Positions 34,816-46,744 of a DNA stretch of 64,000 nucleotides are shown in pieces; within the stretch, counting starts at the first letter, position 1, and each line of letters starts with the position of its first letter. A program made the translations under genes and the position numbers. Source of the DNA: Symsagittifera roscoffensis (lineage: Eukaryota > Xenacoelomorpha > Acoela > Convolutidae); contig NC_087064.1 of NCBI RefSeq assembly GCF_963678635.1, positions 80,327,526-80,391,525 of the forward strand. The letters run 5' to 3'. The notes beneath the pieces are model-generated. The model ran no database searches, had not been told where the DNA came from, and saw only the letters and a list, made by a program, of their open reading frames with translations.

Positions 34816-36472
34816 CCCATCCGGGTTTTACAGAGTTTTTAGAATTATCTTTTTGCAATTCAAAGGATGGATGATGAACGTTGGTATTTGGCGAACATCA
34901 TATTCTTGTCCGGTTCCTCTTGTTAAAGAAGTTCCAGGACGCTGGAGTTAGGGACATCAATCGTTGTGTCGTCTTGTGACAACGACTGTGATCCCCAATG
35001 AAATCAATCTGATTTCAAAATGGTTTGCTATGACGGGCTTTTCTGTATTATGCAGAGAACTTGTTTTGTGTGCAATACTCGTCTGGGAATGGCGTGAAGA
35101 TCGTGTGTGGAAGGGATGCCTTGTTACTCGGATCTGTACGTATACTTGAACATCGAGGTGGTCATTGGTCTAGTTCAATGAAGTCCTTTTCTGCGAAGTC
35201 AAGTCGTACTCTAAATCCTTTCAGTTGTGATTGTGCACGGCATATCGGTTGTGATTAGCCATTCTTTGTTCGAGTGTGATGGGATCATTTTGTCTTTGGA
35301 TGTTCGTCTTTGTTGTTGTGTGTTGATCTATATACTGCAAGGTATGATTTACATTTTATAAAATTTTTATTAGTTCGGTTTTTTAATCATGAATTTAGTT
35401 AGTTGACTTCACAAAAGCATTTTGTTTTAGTTCGGTTATTTTGAAGAGTTACTCACCCTTGAGTACCTCTTATTAAAAATAGAAGTGTGGTCACAATGCG
35501 TGGATGTAGCGCGGTGGGTTAGGCCGGCTATAGAGCATGCTCAAGACGTCCTCTCTGGTGGGTTAGGCCAGGAATGGGAGTATGATTTCGTGCTGTTTCT
35601 TTGAGAGGTCCTGTTATAAGATAACGTTTTAAGTTGGGTTTATGTTGGTCTTTCTTATGTTACTTTGGTTGTGTCTTTTTTTCAAAAATCAAATTGTTTT
35701 TGGTATGGATTTGTCTTGCGACTTTTTTGTGTTTTATTATTTCTTTCTTAGACTTTATAATAGTCCTCAAAAGAATAAATTATCCAGTTTTAAACTGGGT
35801 TAATCCGGTTTGGGTACCGTTGGTTTTCTTTTCTTAGTCATGCTGTTATTTTATGATTTGTGGTGTTTAGTAAGCTGCGTTGGTTAGTTTGGTTGAGTAT
35901 ATAATTCCTTTCCAACCGGGTTAAAGGAAAGTTTGAAACTTGTTATCGTGTGTTAGAGTTGTTGAGTGTGAAAACTTGAAACTTAAATTCATTATTTAAA
36001 CAATTCTTCGTGGGCGAGCTGTGCGAATTTGAATAGAATTCCTGTGCGATTGAATGAAAAAATCAAAAGGTTAGTACTGCATTTTCATTTTATCAATTTA
36101 TTACATAGAATTTCAATTTTACTGCGTTTTTTTTGGGGGGAAATTTTAAAGTTATAAATTTTCATCGTATTTAATTTTACTACTTCATGGGAAAATAATT
36201 TATAAATTAATTTACTACATTTGGTATGAATTTTATTGTATTATTTTGTGCAAAATATTAATGAAGTTTAGAAGAATTTTAACAAGTTTGTATTTTTATT
36301 TTTCTTTTCTGTTTTGCAGATGATGGTGTTATGAAGACTAAAAATGTAAAAGAAACATGAATAAGGAATGGTTAGTAGTAATTTAATTTATTAGTGAAGA
36401 ATATTTTTAATTTATACTTACCTGTTAATCGTCTGGGAAAAAGCCGTGGGGGAAGATGTCGTGTATCATGTC
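34816..36472 (-). other. Long untranslated region between last ORF and 3' LTR
   Basis: About 1.65 kb with no coding signal on the minus strand. GTGGGTTAGGCC occurs twice within 80 bp near 35512-35575. The purine-rich tract at 34816-34827 (minus strand) adjoins the LTR. Confidence 0.6.
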
Positions 36473-38446
36473 CTATGTTGTTAGTAATTTTGCTAGTATG
36501 CGAATGATGTTTTTAGTTTGGAGCAGTGGCCAAAGCAATTGAAGTGCTTTAATGGTTTTTAGTTCTTCGGTGCCTACTGCAAACTCGTAAGGTGTGTTTT
36601 GAATGAGGTTATATATTTGGTGATTATATTTAGTATTGTGAATGAATTCTAATATGGATATTTCTATAGGCTGGATAAATTCATGCGGGATAAGGAAGGG
36701 TCTGGATTCTTCTGCGTCAAAGGTCTTCGTGATGGGATAAAATATATACATTTGTGTTATTGGGTCATAATTGCGGAGGATGCCGTGGAGGTTAGTATCT
36801 TTGATGCAATAAGTAAAATTAAGGAAAAATGGTGATGTGTATTTTGAGTTAAGAGACTGAAAACGATGGCGTGGTTGTCTTGATGGGGTATGCAAATCAA
36901 AATGATTTTGTATGAAGAGATAGTATGTATATGTGTGAGTTTGGTTAGTGCGTAACATAATATCGTGGGAACAGTGCAAATCGCGTTCATGTGGTGCAAA
37001 GAAGTGAAAGGTTAGTGAAAATAACTGAAATTTGTCTTTGAAACTTTCATAAGCTTGAATATCATTTAGTGCTTCAGAAATGATGTGATCAAATTTTCTA
37101 TCAACAATATTAAGTGTGAATATGTATGACGTTTTGATGAAAAATTTTTCTGTTAGTTGTGGGTTAGCGAAGCGATCTTCATCTAAAAATTGGTCTTGAT
37201 TAGTTCGGATGATATTATGGTCGTAGTATTCTATTGTAAATTCGTTAGCTCGGGGTGCAGTGAATATTTTTAGTAATTTATTGTATCCTACATAAGTAAA
37301 TTGTCTAGGTGTTAGTGTTGCGGTGAGTCTATATAACATGTTTTTGTTCTTTTCTATGCTGTCATGATTATTTGTTAGTGGTAGGCAAAGGGGGTTAGTA
37401 AAATTATAATATGCTGTCCAATGAAAAGTGGGCATTAAAACATGTTCATCTACAAAACTACGTGTGTCGTTAGTGTCGTTAGGTGTATTTAATGTATATT
37501 GTAGAAATGAGGGTAAGGTGATTGCTAGAAAATCTTTCGTGTTTGTATGTTGTGGGTGATTAATATTTTGCAGGCTGTTCCTGGTTTGGTCGGGAATGGA
37601 TGGTTCGGGAATTTTCTTTTAAAAGTGCGATAAGCTCGGTTAGTGCTATTAGATGTTTCGGTGGATGTGGATGATTGTGCTAATGATGCAATGTAAGCTG
37701 AGGAGGGTGTAGGAGTAGGTGCGTTTGAGGATTCTATTGTGGAGGAAAGTTGATTTATAGTAAGGGTGTTAGGGTGTATTAACTGGTGTTGTAGGGTGAT
37801 AAAATTATCGAGTTCCTGGGAAATTTGGGGGGTATCTGGAGAACTATTAGATGATCGGTCGGATTGGGGTTACTTGCGAAGCATAAGAAGGAGTGGAAAC
37901 GGATGGGAGTGAACTATTTGTTGGGATTGGTTGAAATGGGGGTTTTGAAAAAACTGAGGAGTTGGTTTGAAAATTATTGGATGGTGATGGTTCGGAGTCT
38001 ACAAATTCGTCAGGGGTTTCTATATTAGTGTTGTTAAATTGTGAGATGGAGTATAAAACTGAAATATCTGAGTTAGTATCAGAATTCGTGCTTGATGATA
38101 TATTAATAATTGGAAAATCGGGTGGTGGGAAAGCAAAAAGTGGGATTATTGGGATTGGAGTTTGGAGGTTGGTTGGGTGGGAATTTGAGCGGTGTAGGGA
38201 TCCAAGTTGTCGGCTCATCGTGGGCTAAAAAATTGATTATTCTGAGACTGAAAAGCGGTGGTATGGGATTTTTCTATAATTTGTATTTTCATCTTGTGAA
38301 TGATGTGTCATTATATGCTGTATGGGACTTTGTGATATATTTGGTCTAAAATTTGGGTTATTTGTTATTGCTAGGTTTCGGATATAACGTGGGACTAGGG
38401 ATAATGGATGGTTATGTGGTAGGGGTGGCAACTGTGGTGCGGTAGG
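36473..38446 (-). CDS. Unknown ORF downstream of the envelope-like gene
   Basis: The last part (36473-37435) is an intact 320-residue frame rich in His, Phe and Tyr, with no domain I recognise. Upstream, 37847-38218 and 38237-38431 are in the same frame and encode Pro/Ser/Thr/Asn-rich low-complexity protein; between 37860 and 37620 the coding sense runs in a second frame, so two compensating indels are present. Stops in the main frame are TAA at 38237, TAG just below it and TAA at 37847. The whole stretch is in frame with the end of the envelope-like ORF (TAA at 38447), so it may be a cytoplasmic extension of that protein or a separate gene expressed from a spliced RNA. Confidence 0.5.
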
Positions 38447-40824
38447 TTATACTTCTATATTATTATGTTCTTCGTCGTACGTGTTTTGTCTTGTCGCTAT
38501 TTTTGTGTTATATTCTTTTATTTGTGCGTCTAGAAATATTTTGTTTATTGATGATGAAAAGATTCCAAACAATCCTGCAAACAGTATGCGTGCTACACTT
38601 GCTTGTCTATTTACTTGTTTGTGTATAGCGCAGGTGTTATAGATTCCTTTTAACAGTGAAAAAAGAAATCCTATAAAGTTAAACATTGCGTATAAGATAG
38701 TTAATTTTTCTAAGATAAAATAGGGCCATCCTAGAAAATCTAGAATTTCATTTTTTAGGGTAACAAAGCTAAGAAAATTTATAGGTGAGATATCTTGTGG
38801 TCTGTATTTTTCACCGTTTAGATATATATAGTTTTTAATGTCTTTAAAATATCCGCTATAATCTTGTGTATAAATATCTGCAAATCCTGCGGTTTCGGCA
38901 AGTTTTCGTAAATTTTGATCAATTGACTGTCTTTGTATAGTGTCCATTTGTGTTAATAACTCATGGAATTGTTGTGTTCTAATGTGGTGTTGGATATCTG
39001 GTTTAGAATATATTCCAATTGATTGTAAATCAATGTTTGGATTACGAGCAATAGCTCTGATGCTTTCGGGTGAAAATTTTTTGAGTGATTGCATTAACGT
39101 AGGGTATGGAGTAAGGAGATAATATTTATCTTCATCAGGATTCACTTGTACTACATTGTGGCTGTTTTCTGATCCACATGGGACTGCGGTATCCCAAAAA
39201 TATGTTCGTCTTGAAAGTGTGTCAACAAAATGTACTTTATTTTTATAGAATATAGGGATTCTTTTATAGCAGCGTTTATCTTCAAAAAGATATAGTGGTG
39301 ATACTTTTTTGGTACAAGTATAAAATCATAAAATATTTCCTTCGTAGTCAAGAAAATTTGATCTATTTCCTGACATAAGTATCCTGCGTAGGGTATTTTT
39401 AATACTGCTAGTGCGAGTGATTGTAGGATTTGTGTCCGTTCTAACTCGCATAGTTGGTGAAGTGTTTCTAATTCGGAGAGTGACGTTTCTTAAAAAATTC
39501 GACTAATTGTGTAGTGTAACTTTATATCTAAGTGAATATCATAGTAGATATTACCAAAATAAGTGTTATTCATTAGTGATAGTTCTTTTAAACGTGTACT
39601 TCTACTGTCATGTGGCTTTAGTTTTCCACCAGGATGACCTCTGCTTTTTTGAAAGTTAACTGGTTTATATGATGTTCCTTCGTTTAGAGGGTGACCTGTG
39701 GCATAAGGGTCAAATTTTATTTTTCCAGTGGTCATGTCGAAACCTTTTTCGTATTCAACTAGTATTTCAGAATATTGTGTTTTGTAAAGCGGGTTTCTGT
39801 ATTTGCATGCAATTTCTGTTTCTTGATATATTTGGAAACGTGTTAATTTATTTTCTATATTATGGATATTTCTAAAATCAGTACTTTGTTTTCGGGATGG
39901 ATTTACTTGGTCGTATGGAATTGAATCTAAAAATTTTTTTTCGTGAAATTTTGTCATTCGAGCGTGTATTTTCGCTACTTGAAATGTTGTGCATAAATCT
40001 TCGGGAAACCAAACAATTGTTGCTTGTGTCCGTGTTGTAGGATCACAATAACCTTGATCGTTTTTGCAAGGTAATCTGATTCCTTGATAGATCATTGTGT
40101 TGTCAGATAAATCTCGTGTGAGTTGTACTTTTTCGAGTTGTATTTTCCAATCAAAAAACATTATTTCTTGATATCCTTTATTTTTTGTGTCTGCTTTGCA
40201 GTTTGAGGGGTTATTTATTCCAATGTGTGGAATCCAGTGTTTATCATGTATGTAATAAGTTAATCTTCCGTGTGCGCCGTTGTATGGGTATTTTTCATCT
40301 AGTTTTATATGTCCTTGATATCTTTCAAGTTCTGCTTGATGTACAGAATCGGCAAAGACTTGGAAATATACTAGTTTTCTGTCCGTGTTTTTATTTCTTG
40401 TGATATTTAGTCTGAGTAATTCGTTTTTACAATCATCGGGATTTAGATGTAGAAGTCGTTCTATATTACTTTGGTAAAATGATTCGTGATCAAGTCGGTT
40501 TTTATTTCCGTTTGAAACTTGTGAACAATGTACTTTCTTTTCGGAAAATGTTGCTGTAAATTTATATCCTGCGACTGTTATTGCTCGGGCTTTTGAATAC
40601 AGTGTCGCTATGACATTTGTAGTTTCTTTAGCTTGTGGTTCTGTTTCGCATTGTGATACTTGATTTATTGCATATTTGTGTAGTGTTTTTTGTTCGTTTT
40701 CTTCACAATCGTAGTGTGTTATTATTAAATCTTGGGGTCCTGCGCGAGGAGAAGGATTTATGTTCTGGTCGGAAAGTATTAGAAAAAAGATTTGTTGAAA
40801 CGTTAATATTTTTAGAATATACAT
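38447..40824 (-). CDS. env-like: Envelope-like glycoprotein ORF (disrupted)
   Basis: The N-terminal part (39490-40824, 444 residues) starts with a hydrophobic leader MYILKILTFQQIFFLIL and has several Cys and NxS/T sites. The C-terminal part (38447-39145, 232 residues) has a strongly hydrophobic stretch LTILYAMFNFIGFLFSLL followed by a second hydrophobic segment and a polar tail. Between them coding continues with an in-frame TAA at 39490, one frameshift near 39430 and a TGA soon after. Leader, ectodomain and anchor in this order downstream of integrase are those of an envelope glycoprotein. An RSTR motif near 39590 could be a protease site. I could not assign the fusion-protein class. The gene is broken in this copy. 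Confidence 0.65.
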
Positions 40825-41839
40825 TTGTATGACAATCCTGAGTATGGGTTATAAAATGTGATGTAACCAATTGTCTTTTTAGTATATCTGTCGTACTTAT
40901 ATATTACTTCAGTTGTTATAAATGGTGGTGGTAGCGATTGAGCTGTTATTTTGGGTGAGTTTAATGGGCAAGGATGTTGAACGATGTTATTAAGTTTAAT
41001 CGTGATTTCGAATTTTAATTGGAGACTATTTTGTTGGAGTATTTGGATGTTATAATCTTAAAGGGATATTTGTTGATGACTGTTCTCGATATCTAGCGTC
41101 GAGATTGTTTAGAAAATTTAAAGGGAAAGGTGTCGATGAAATTTGGCTGAATGATGGTGTTGATGGTAGCGATAATGTTTCTGGTAGTGATGACGATGTT
41201 GTTGTATCCGTAGAAATATCTATTGGGTCGTTTACTAAGTTTGGTTCACCTTGTGTAAATGAGTGCGTTGTCCAATATGGTACTCGTGCTGTTTGATTGG
41301 GGGGGGGGGGGGGGGTTAAAGGGATTTTCACGTATTTGTTCAGATGTCGGTGTTGAACCTAAGTAATCTGAGGGTATACTTGAGGTGCTACGTTGTGAAA
41401 GAAGTGGGGGAGTTTCTGGTAATGTACTATTTGGGTTTTCTGGAGTAATTGGTGTTGGTGATTGGGGTATGTCAAAATGAACTCGGGGGCTTTGAAAATT
41501 TCTATTTCGTCGTGGATGTATAATTTGTCTATTTATTTCAACTGTATTTTGGTTATGACTAATATTTCTTATTCTACTTAATTCTTGTGGTAATGTTGGG
41601 TATAAATTATATGTTGGTTCACTTAGGGGTGCCTGTCGCTGAACTGGTTCTAATGGTTCGGATAAGCGAGCTTGTCGTTCTTCAAATGTGTATGGGTTAT
41701 CTTGGAAAGAAATTCGTGTGGATGTTTGGGGGTTTTGGGTAGTTGTAGTTATTGTTGGGTTTTCTTGGGATGATGTCGGTGAAGACTGATTGTGTGATTG
41801 TTGGTTAGCAATTTTTAAAAGTATTTTGATTGGTTTTTT
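40812..41839 (-). CDS. Pro/Ser/Gln-rich ORF upstream of the envelope-like gene
   Basis: An open frame with no early ATG runs from 41839, after a TAG, to about 41315. A long cytosine run (minus strand) at about 41299-41316 then shifts the frame, and coding continues through 41050-41331 (PLTPPPPPNQTARVP) and a second shift into a frame ending at TAA 40812. The composition is Pro, Ser, Thr, Asn and Gln, suggesting a disordered protein. The final part (IITTEVIYKYDRYTKK-like) is more ordered. It overlaps the envelope-like start. Function unknown. Confidence 0.45.
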
Positions 41840-41867
41840 CTAGTTAAAAAAATTTATGTTTTTTGTA

Positions 41868-42029
41868 TTATTCTTCAAGGAAAAGAATTAAAAGGATTGT
41901 TGCTAAAGCGAATGTGATTATTGCCTTTTTTATACATTTGCACATTGTCAATATTAGGGATGATAAAATTGTTATAAAAATTACAAATAGTAAAAAAATA
42001 TCTGTTCTACTAAAAATTGTTTGTATCAT
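41868..42029 (-). CDS. Small two-helix membrane protein ORF (53 residues)
   Basis: ATG at 42029 down to TAA at 41868-41870. Residues 11-29 (IFLLFVIFITILSSLILTM) and 36-51 are hydrophobic helices joined by CKCIKK. It lies alone between the integrase end and the Pro/Ser-rich ORF. No counterpart is known to me in Gypsy elements; size and layout resemble small viral membrane proteins in a general way only. The intact frame amid broken neighbours may be chance because it is short. Confidence 0.4.
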   Translation of the reverse strand: MIQTIFSRTDIFLLFVIFITILSSLILTMCKCIKKAIITFALATILLILFLEE

Positions 42030-42850
42030 TTAAATAAACTTTGGGTTATCGTACCTGTGAATATGGTCAATGATTTGGGAAAGTTGGAGATATATTTCAA
42101 ATAGGGAGTAGAAAATTTAAAAAATGTTGCAAAAAATGATTAAAATTTTTATAAAAGCTTCAAAGGTATCAAATAGAAAAATGAATAAAAGTTTAAGTAT
42201 TATGAAAAAGTTTATGAAAATGTTGAAAATTGTATTTTTAAAGATATTGATAGATTGAGAGAAGAGCATTTAAGAAATGATTTCTTTGTCGAATATTTTT
42301 TGTTGTTTGAGGCGAGATTCAAGTGTGGTCGAGTTATTTTTTGGTTTTTTGACAAGTGGGTTGAGTTTTGTGAAAAGTTGTTGGGGGCTAATTTTATGGT
42401 GTTCGGGAGGTCTTCTTTGCTTTATTTTTATTTGTCGGGTGATCTGGGGTATTTTTGAGATATTTGTACTTTAGGCCAAATGAATATGGTCGTTTTATAC
42501 TTTAGGCTAATTTACCATTTTTGGTTGCAGAGTTTTTGAGGTCTAAGTTGGGAAAATATTGTTGATCTTTGCGTTATTAGATAAGGGAGGGTTATGATAT
42601 TATGGTGGTATTTATTTTAGTTGTCAAGTTTGAGTAGTTTGCTTATTTTTGACCTGGAGGTTGTAAAGTTATAGTTATAGATATGCCTGGAGTTTAATAT
42701 CTTTCGTCTAATAGGTTGGTGTTATAGTTATAGAAGGTGACGGATTGAATGAATCCTATTGGCTGAATCTGAACTAGAATTGTTGCGTGTTTTGTCAGCA
42801 TGTTATTTTGAAAAATGAAAGTTTAATATGATCCAGAGGTGCAAGGATAA
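42030..42850 (-). other. Spacer between pol and the small membrane ORF
   Basis: About 0.8 kb with no supported frame on the minus strand. GTTATAGTTATAG occurs near 42671 and again near 42720. Confidence 0.5.
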
Positions 42851-43403
42851 TTAACTTTAATTTTAAAGTTGTTTTTGAAATTCAACTTTCTTTAATATTT
42901 TAGATTGTGGGATGAATGTTTTGTAGTTTTTACGTGGTTGATTTCTAAGTCGCGATGATTCTCTATGTTCTGATTTTTCTGCTTGTTCTTGTGGTAGAAT
43001 TTTTTCTATCATTTTCCTATTTTTTCTTTCTTTTTGAGATATTTTTTGATCTGACTTTTTTGTATTGTTTTGAGTTGTAGTTGGTTTTGTATTTTGTTTT
43101 TCATGATGAATGTTGTGTTGTTCATCTGTTTCTTTTTCCGTATGTGGATGATTTTGAATAACTTTTAAACCTGTGAAAGAATATATATTGATTTAATTCG
43201 CGTAGTGCGTACTCTTTTGGGTAGTAAGGCAATAGATTGTTCCGATGTTGAATAATTTCTTTTTGATTTGATTCGGTGAGTTTATACGTTACGTCAGTGG
43301 GTTTGGCAATTATTTGGTATGGTCCTTTGCGAAGGGGTTGTAATTTTTTAGAAATTCTTTTTTGTGTATTAAAGTTAGGTATAAGAAAAAAATTTCCAAT
43401 TTT

Positions 43404-44702
43404 TTAATCTGTGGCTGGTGTAAAGCGTGAATATTTTGTCTTTGTAACAATTTTTTTGTTTTTTTTTTGGTAAATTTCATTGTGTTTTTTATCTCTATTT
43501 AAAATCCATTCGGTGTGTGTGCCGGAGGCTAATTTAAGAATGTGTGGGTGATGAAAATGATCTTCATCATGTTTGTGTAATGGCAGGTTATAACAAATTG
43601 AGTCTTTATTTGGCTGGCAATAACCTTGTGCATTTTTATGAGAATTTGCTGTAAACATAATTGGTTTAGGTGGCTTTTGATTAAAAACCATTTCGTATGG
43701 TGACATTCCTAGAGTTGTCGTGATTTGTGAATTATATGCTAAGGGAAATAATTTTACATCTGCTGACCATTCTGTGTATTTTGTATCATTTCCATTTATG
43801 ATACATCTGAGATATTCTTGTAGTGAACGGTTCATACCTTCGACTAAACCGTTTGTCCTAGGTGAATGAGATGTACGTGGTTGATGTTTGATGTTATATA
43901 AGTGGCATAGTGTGATGATTTCATTATTTATGAATTCTGTACCGTTGTCTGTAACTAGGATTTCGGGTAATCCGAATTTAGCTATCCAGTATTCATAAAG
44001 TGTCGTGTAAGCATAATAAGCATTACAATGTGGTACTGGGTTGAGTGCTACATAATGTGTAAAAGCATCAACAATTACCATAAGGTAGGAGTTTCCTTCA
44101 GAGGATGGTGAAATTGGTCCTTTTGTATCGAATGAAATACGGTGGTTAAAATATAAACTTTGTCCTTTAAAATCTTGTTTCTGTGCTATTTGTTTTTGAT
44201 TTGGGTAAGGTTTATTTAGTTGACATATTATACAATCATTGCATAATACTTTTATCCAAATTGGTGCATTTGGGAAATAAAAACTTTGTGTAAAGTTTGA
44301 GTATGTTTTCTCTGATCCGGAGTGTCCTTTAGTATTTTGTGTATGTGAGATGTATATCATACTTAATGGAAGACAGGGAACTGTAGAATCATTTAATTGA
44401 TATTCTAGAAGATCTGTATTTTCATTAATTGCTGTGTTGTTAAATTTTCGGAAATATCGGAGGAGTGTTTTATTTCCTAAAATTGTGGTATCTGCTTTTA
44501 CGGGCTTAGTTTTGTGTTTGTGCCATGATTTTAATTGTCTAATTACTGGGTCGAGATTTTGATATTGTTTTAAGAGTTCAAGTGTAATTTTATCTGTTGG
44601 AGGGAGAAAAATATTTTCGATTTCTAGTTTTGATAGGGGAATTGTGTCAAGTGGGTCATGGTGGTCAAAAACTTGATTTTTTGTGTATTTTGAATCATTT
44701 GT
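43404..44702 (-). CDS. pol (IN): Integrase of the giant element
   Basis: The frame opens at 44702 right after a TAA and is listed from its first ATG at 44360. Zinc-binding His residues (SHTQNTKGHSG) precede CIIC. The catalytic triad is visible as D in RISFDTKGPI, D in LVTDNGTEF and E in NGLVEGMNRSL, with 35 residues between the last two. After the TAA at 43404 coding continues with LRKGPYQII, the GPY/F module, and a basic tail to about 42860, with one more shift near 43170. This is the DNA-inserting enzyme of the element. Confidence 0.85.
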   Translation of the reverse strand, partial: TNDSKYTKNQVFDHHDPLDTIPLSKLEIENIFLPPTDKITLELLKQYQNLDPVIRQLKSWHKHKTKPVKADTTILGNKTLLRYFRKFNNTAINENTDLLEYQLNDSTVPCLPLSMIYISHTQNTKGHSGSEKTYSNFTQSFYFPNAPIWIKVLCNDCIICQLNKPYPNQKQIAQKQDFKGQSLYFNHRISFDTKGPISPSSEGNSYLMVIVDAFTHYVALNPVPHCNAYYAYTTLYEYWIAKFGLPEILVTDNGTEFINNEIITLCHLYNIKHQPRTSHSPRTNGLVEGMNRSLQEYLRCIINGNDTKYTEWSADVKLFPLAYNSQITTTLGMSPYEMVFNQKPPKPIMFTANSHKNAQGYCQPNKDSICYNLPLHKHDEDHFHHPHILKLASGTHTEWILNRDKKHNEIYQKKNKKIVTKTKYSRFTPATD

Positions 44703-45596
44703 TTATGGTCCTGATAAATTTATTTTATCAGTTAAATTTTCTTTTTCAATTAATGGGAAAAAGTCTTTTTTATGCGAGTGGTGTTTTATTCGGTTTTGTT
44801 GGGTGTTATTTTTTATCCATTGTGAGTATGGAATTGGTTTGAAAGTCGATGTTCCTAGTAGATCAACTTCGTAGTGATTATTTTGGCAATCTAAGTAAAG
44901 TGGAAAATGTTGTAGGTTATTTATTTGTGATTGATCAATGTCAGTTTTTACTGCATATTTGCATTCTAGTCGGGGTGATGTTTCGTCTTTTGCAAGATAA
45001 AATTTTATATTTTTTGGTATTTCAACTGTAGTTTTTCGTGTGAGTAATTCAGGTGGTGTATTTCGACTTAATGTATCAGGTAATGCAAGATTTTTTCCTG
45101 CTGTCCAGACTATATGTAAGTTTGGAAATTTCATTAGTATTAATTGAAATCTATAAACACTATGATTTGGATTTGACTTTTGTGTAAAGAGAAAAATTAT
45201 TGGTTTATGATCTGTAAACAGAACTGTTGGGTGTTTTGATCCAAGTATCAGAAATTCATACTCTGTAAGTGTATAAAATATAGCTGTACATTCTCTCATT
45301 AGAGTTGAGAGTCGTAGCTCTGCTTGAGTGAATAATCTGGAATTTGCTGATATAAGGTTCATTTTATTTGTACCACTATGTTATTGTAGTAATGCTGCGC
45401 CGATGCCAAAATTTGAAGCATCGCACATTGCATAGAATGGTTGATTTGGATCTGGAATTGTGTTTAAAATTTGTTCAGTTAAAAGTTTTTTAATTTCTTC
45501 GAATCTTGTTTGATGTTCAGTGGTCCATTCAAAATTATTTTGTTGTCTGAGGATATTATAGAAGGGTCATAAGTATAATTGCATTTTATAAACGTA
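44703..45596 (-). CDS. pol (RH): RNase H and connection domain of the giant element
   Basis: The largest intact part is 44703-45362 and contains ECTAIFYTLTEYEFLI, LFTDHKPIIFLF and LALPDTLSRN, which carry RNase H acidic residues. The first acidic motif (MCDASNFGIGAALL) lies upstream at about 45385-45425 in the same frame, between TGA 45567-45569 and TAA 45381-45383. It degrades RNA in the RNA-DNA hybrid during reverse transcription. Confidence 0.8.
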
Positions 45597-46735
45597 TTAG
45601 CTTAAGAAATTTAACATTCCAAGGAATTCTTGGATTTTCTTTTTGTTTGTTGGTGGCTGAAGTTTTTGAATAGCATCAATGCGTAGTTTTAATGGGGTGA
45701 TAGTGTTTCGTTCAATATTATGTCCTAAAAATTTAACTCGTGTTAGAAAGAAGTGTGATTTATCGGGGGCGGCCTTCAGGCTTTCGTTCTGAAGTATTTT
45801 ATGATAGTGCTCTAAAACTGTAAGCATTTCTTCTTTTGTTTGTGATTGCATAAAAACATCATCTAAATAGGTGATTGCGTTTTTCTTGAGTATTAGTGGT
45901 CTAAAAATTTTGCTCATAAAAGCTGAAAATGCTGCTGGTCCTATGGATATTCCATAGAATAGGCGGTTGAATTCATAATGCTGATTTCCAATAACAAATT
46001 GCGTTAAACGTCGTGATTGTTCATCTAGTGGCATTTGATTGTATGCACTATTCATATCTGCGGTTGTAAAGTATTTTCCATTTATCTTTGTTAAGATAAC
46101 TTGTATTGGTTCAATAGGCCAATTGCATTTTGATTCATCAATTAGTGAATAGATGTATCTAGCGTCTAAAACTAATTTTAATGATTCACCTTTTGCTAGA
46201 ACGATAACAGGGTCAATAAAAGTGTTACCTTTTGGTTGTTCTTCTTTGTTTACTGGTGAGATAATTTTGTATTGTTCTAAAATATCAAGTAATCTATTTA
46301 CTTTGTCGTGTAAGTGAATTGGTACTTTACTAGCTCTTTGTTTTTTGAAAACTGCGTCAGGTTTTAACGGGAGATGTAGTGATAAACTGATTTTCCCAAC
46401 GTCAAATTTTGATGTTGAGTAGACTGTTGAATATTTTAACAGCTGTTTTGCTAATTTATCAAATTCGTTTTGTGTAATTTGTGAATGTTCAAAATTAAAC
46501 ATTGTTAAAAAATTTTGTTGTTCTTTTGTGTAATTTGTTATATTGAATGTTGGTTTAAAATATGGTGTTTTTATGAAGGAATCTGTGTTTCTCTTTTCAT
46601 TTCTTACTATGTTATTTATGGATAATTCTTCGTCAAGAATTGTGGATTGGCAAATATCTAATAATTGGAGTATATTATTTACACGGTAGGCTACTTCATG
46701 TATGGGTGAGATTGTAGCGTTTTTTTACAATATCC
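45597..46735 (-). CDS. pol (RT): Reverse transcriptase of the giant element
   Basis: The frame is open from about 46735 to TAA 45597. It carries FTTADMNSAYNQ (first catalytic Asp), FNRLFYGISIGPAAF and YLDDVFMQS (YxDD box), then FLGMLNFLS, which leads into the thumb. RT, RNase H and integrase share one frame over 3.3 kb, broken only by in-frame stops at 45597 (TAA), 45567 (TGA), 45381 (TAA) and 44703 (TAA). Confidence 0.88.
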
Positions 46736-46744
46736 TAAAAGTCC

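Noticed and set aside
34964-35258. Plus-strand ORFs just inside the 3' LTR
   Set aside because: No domain, overlapping alternative frames, and in the antisense orientation of the element.
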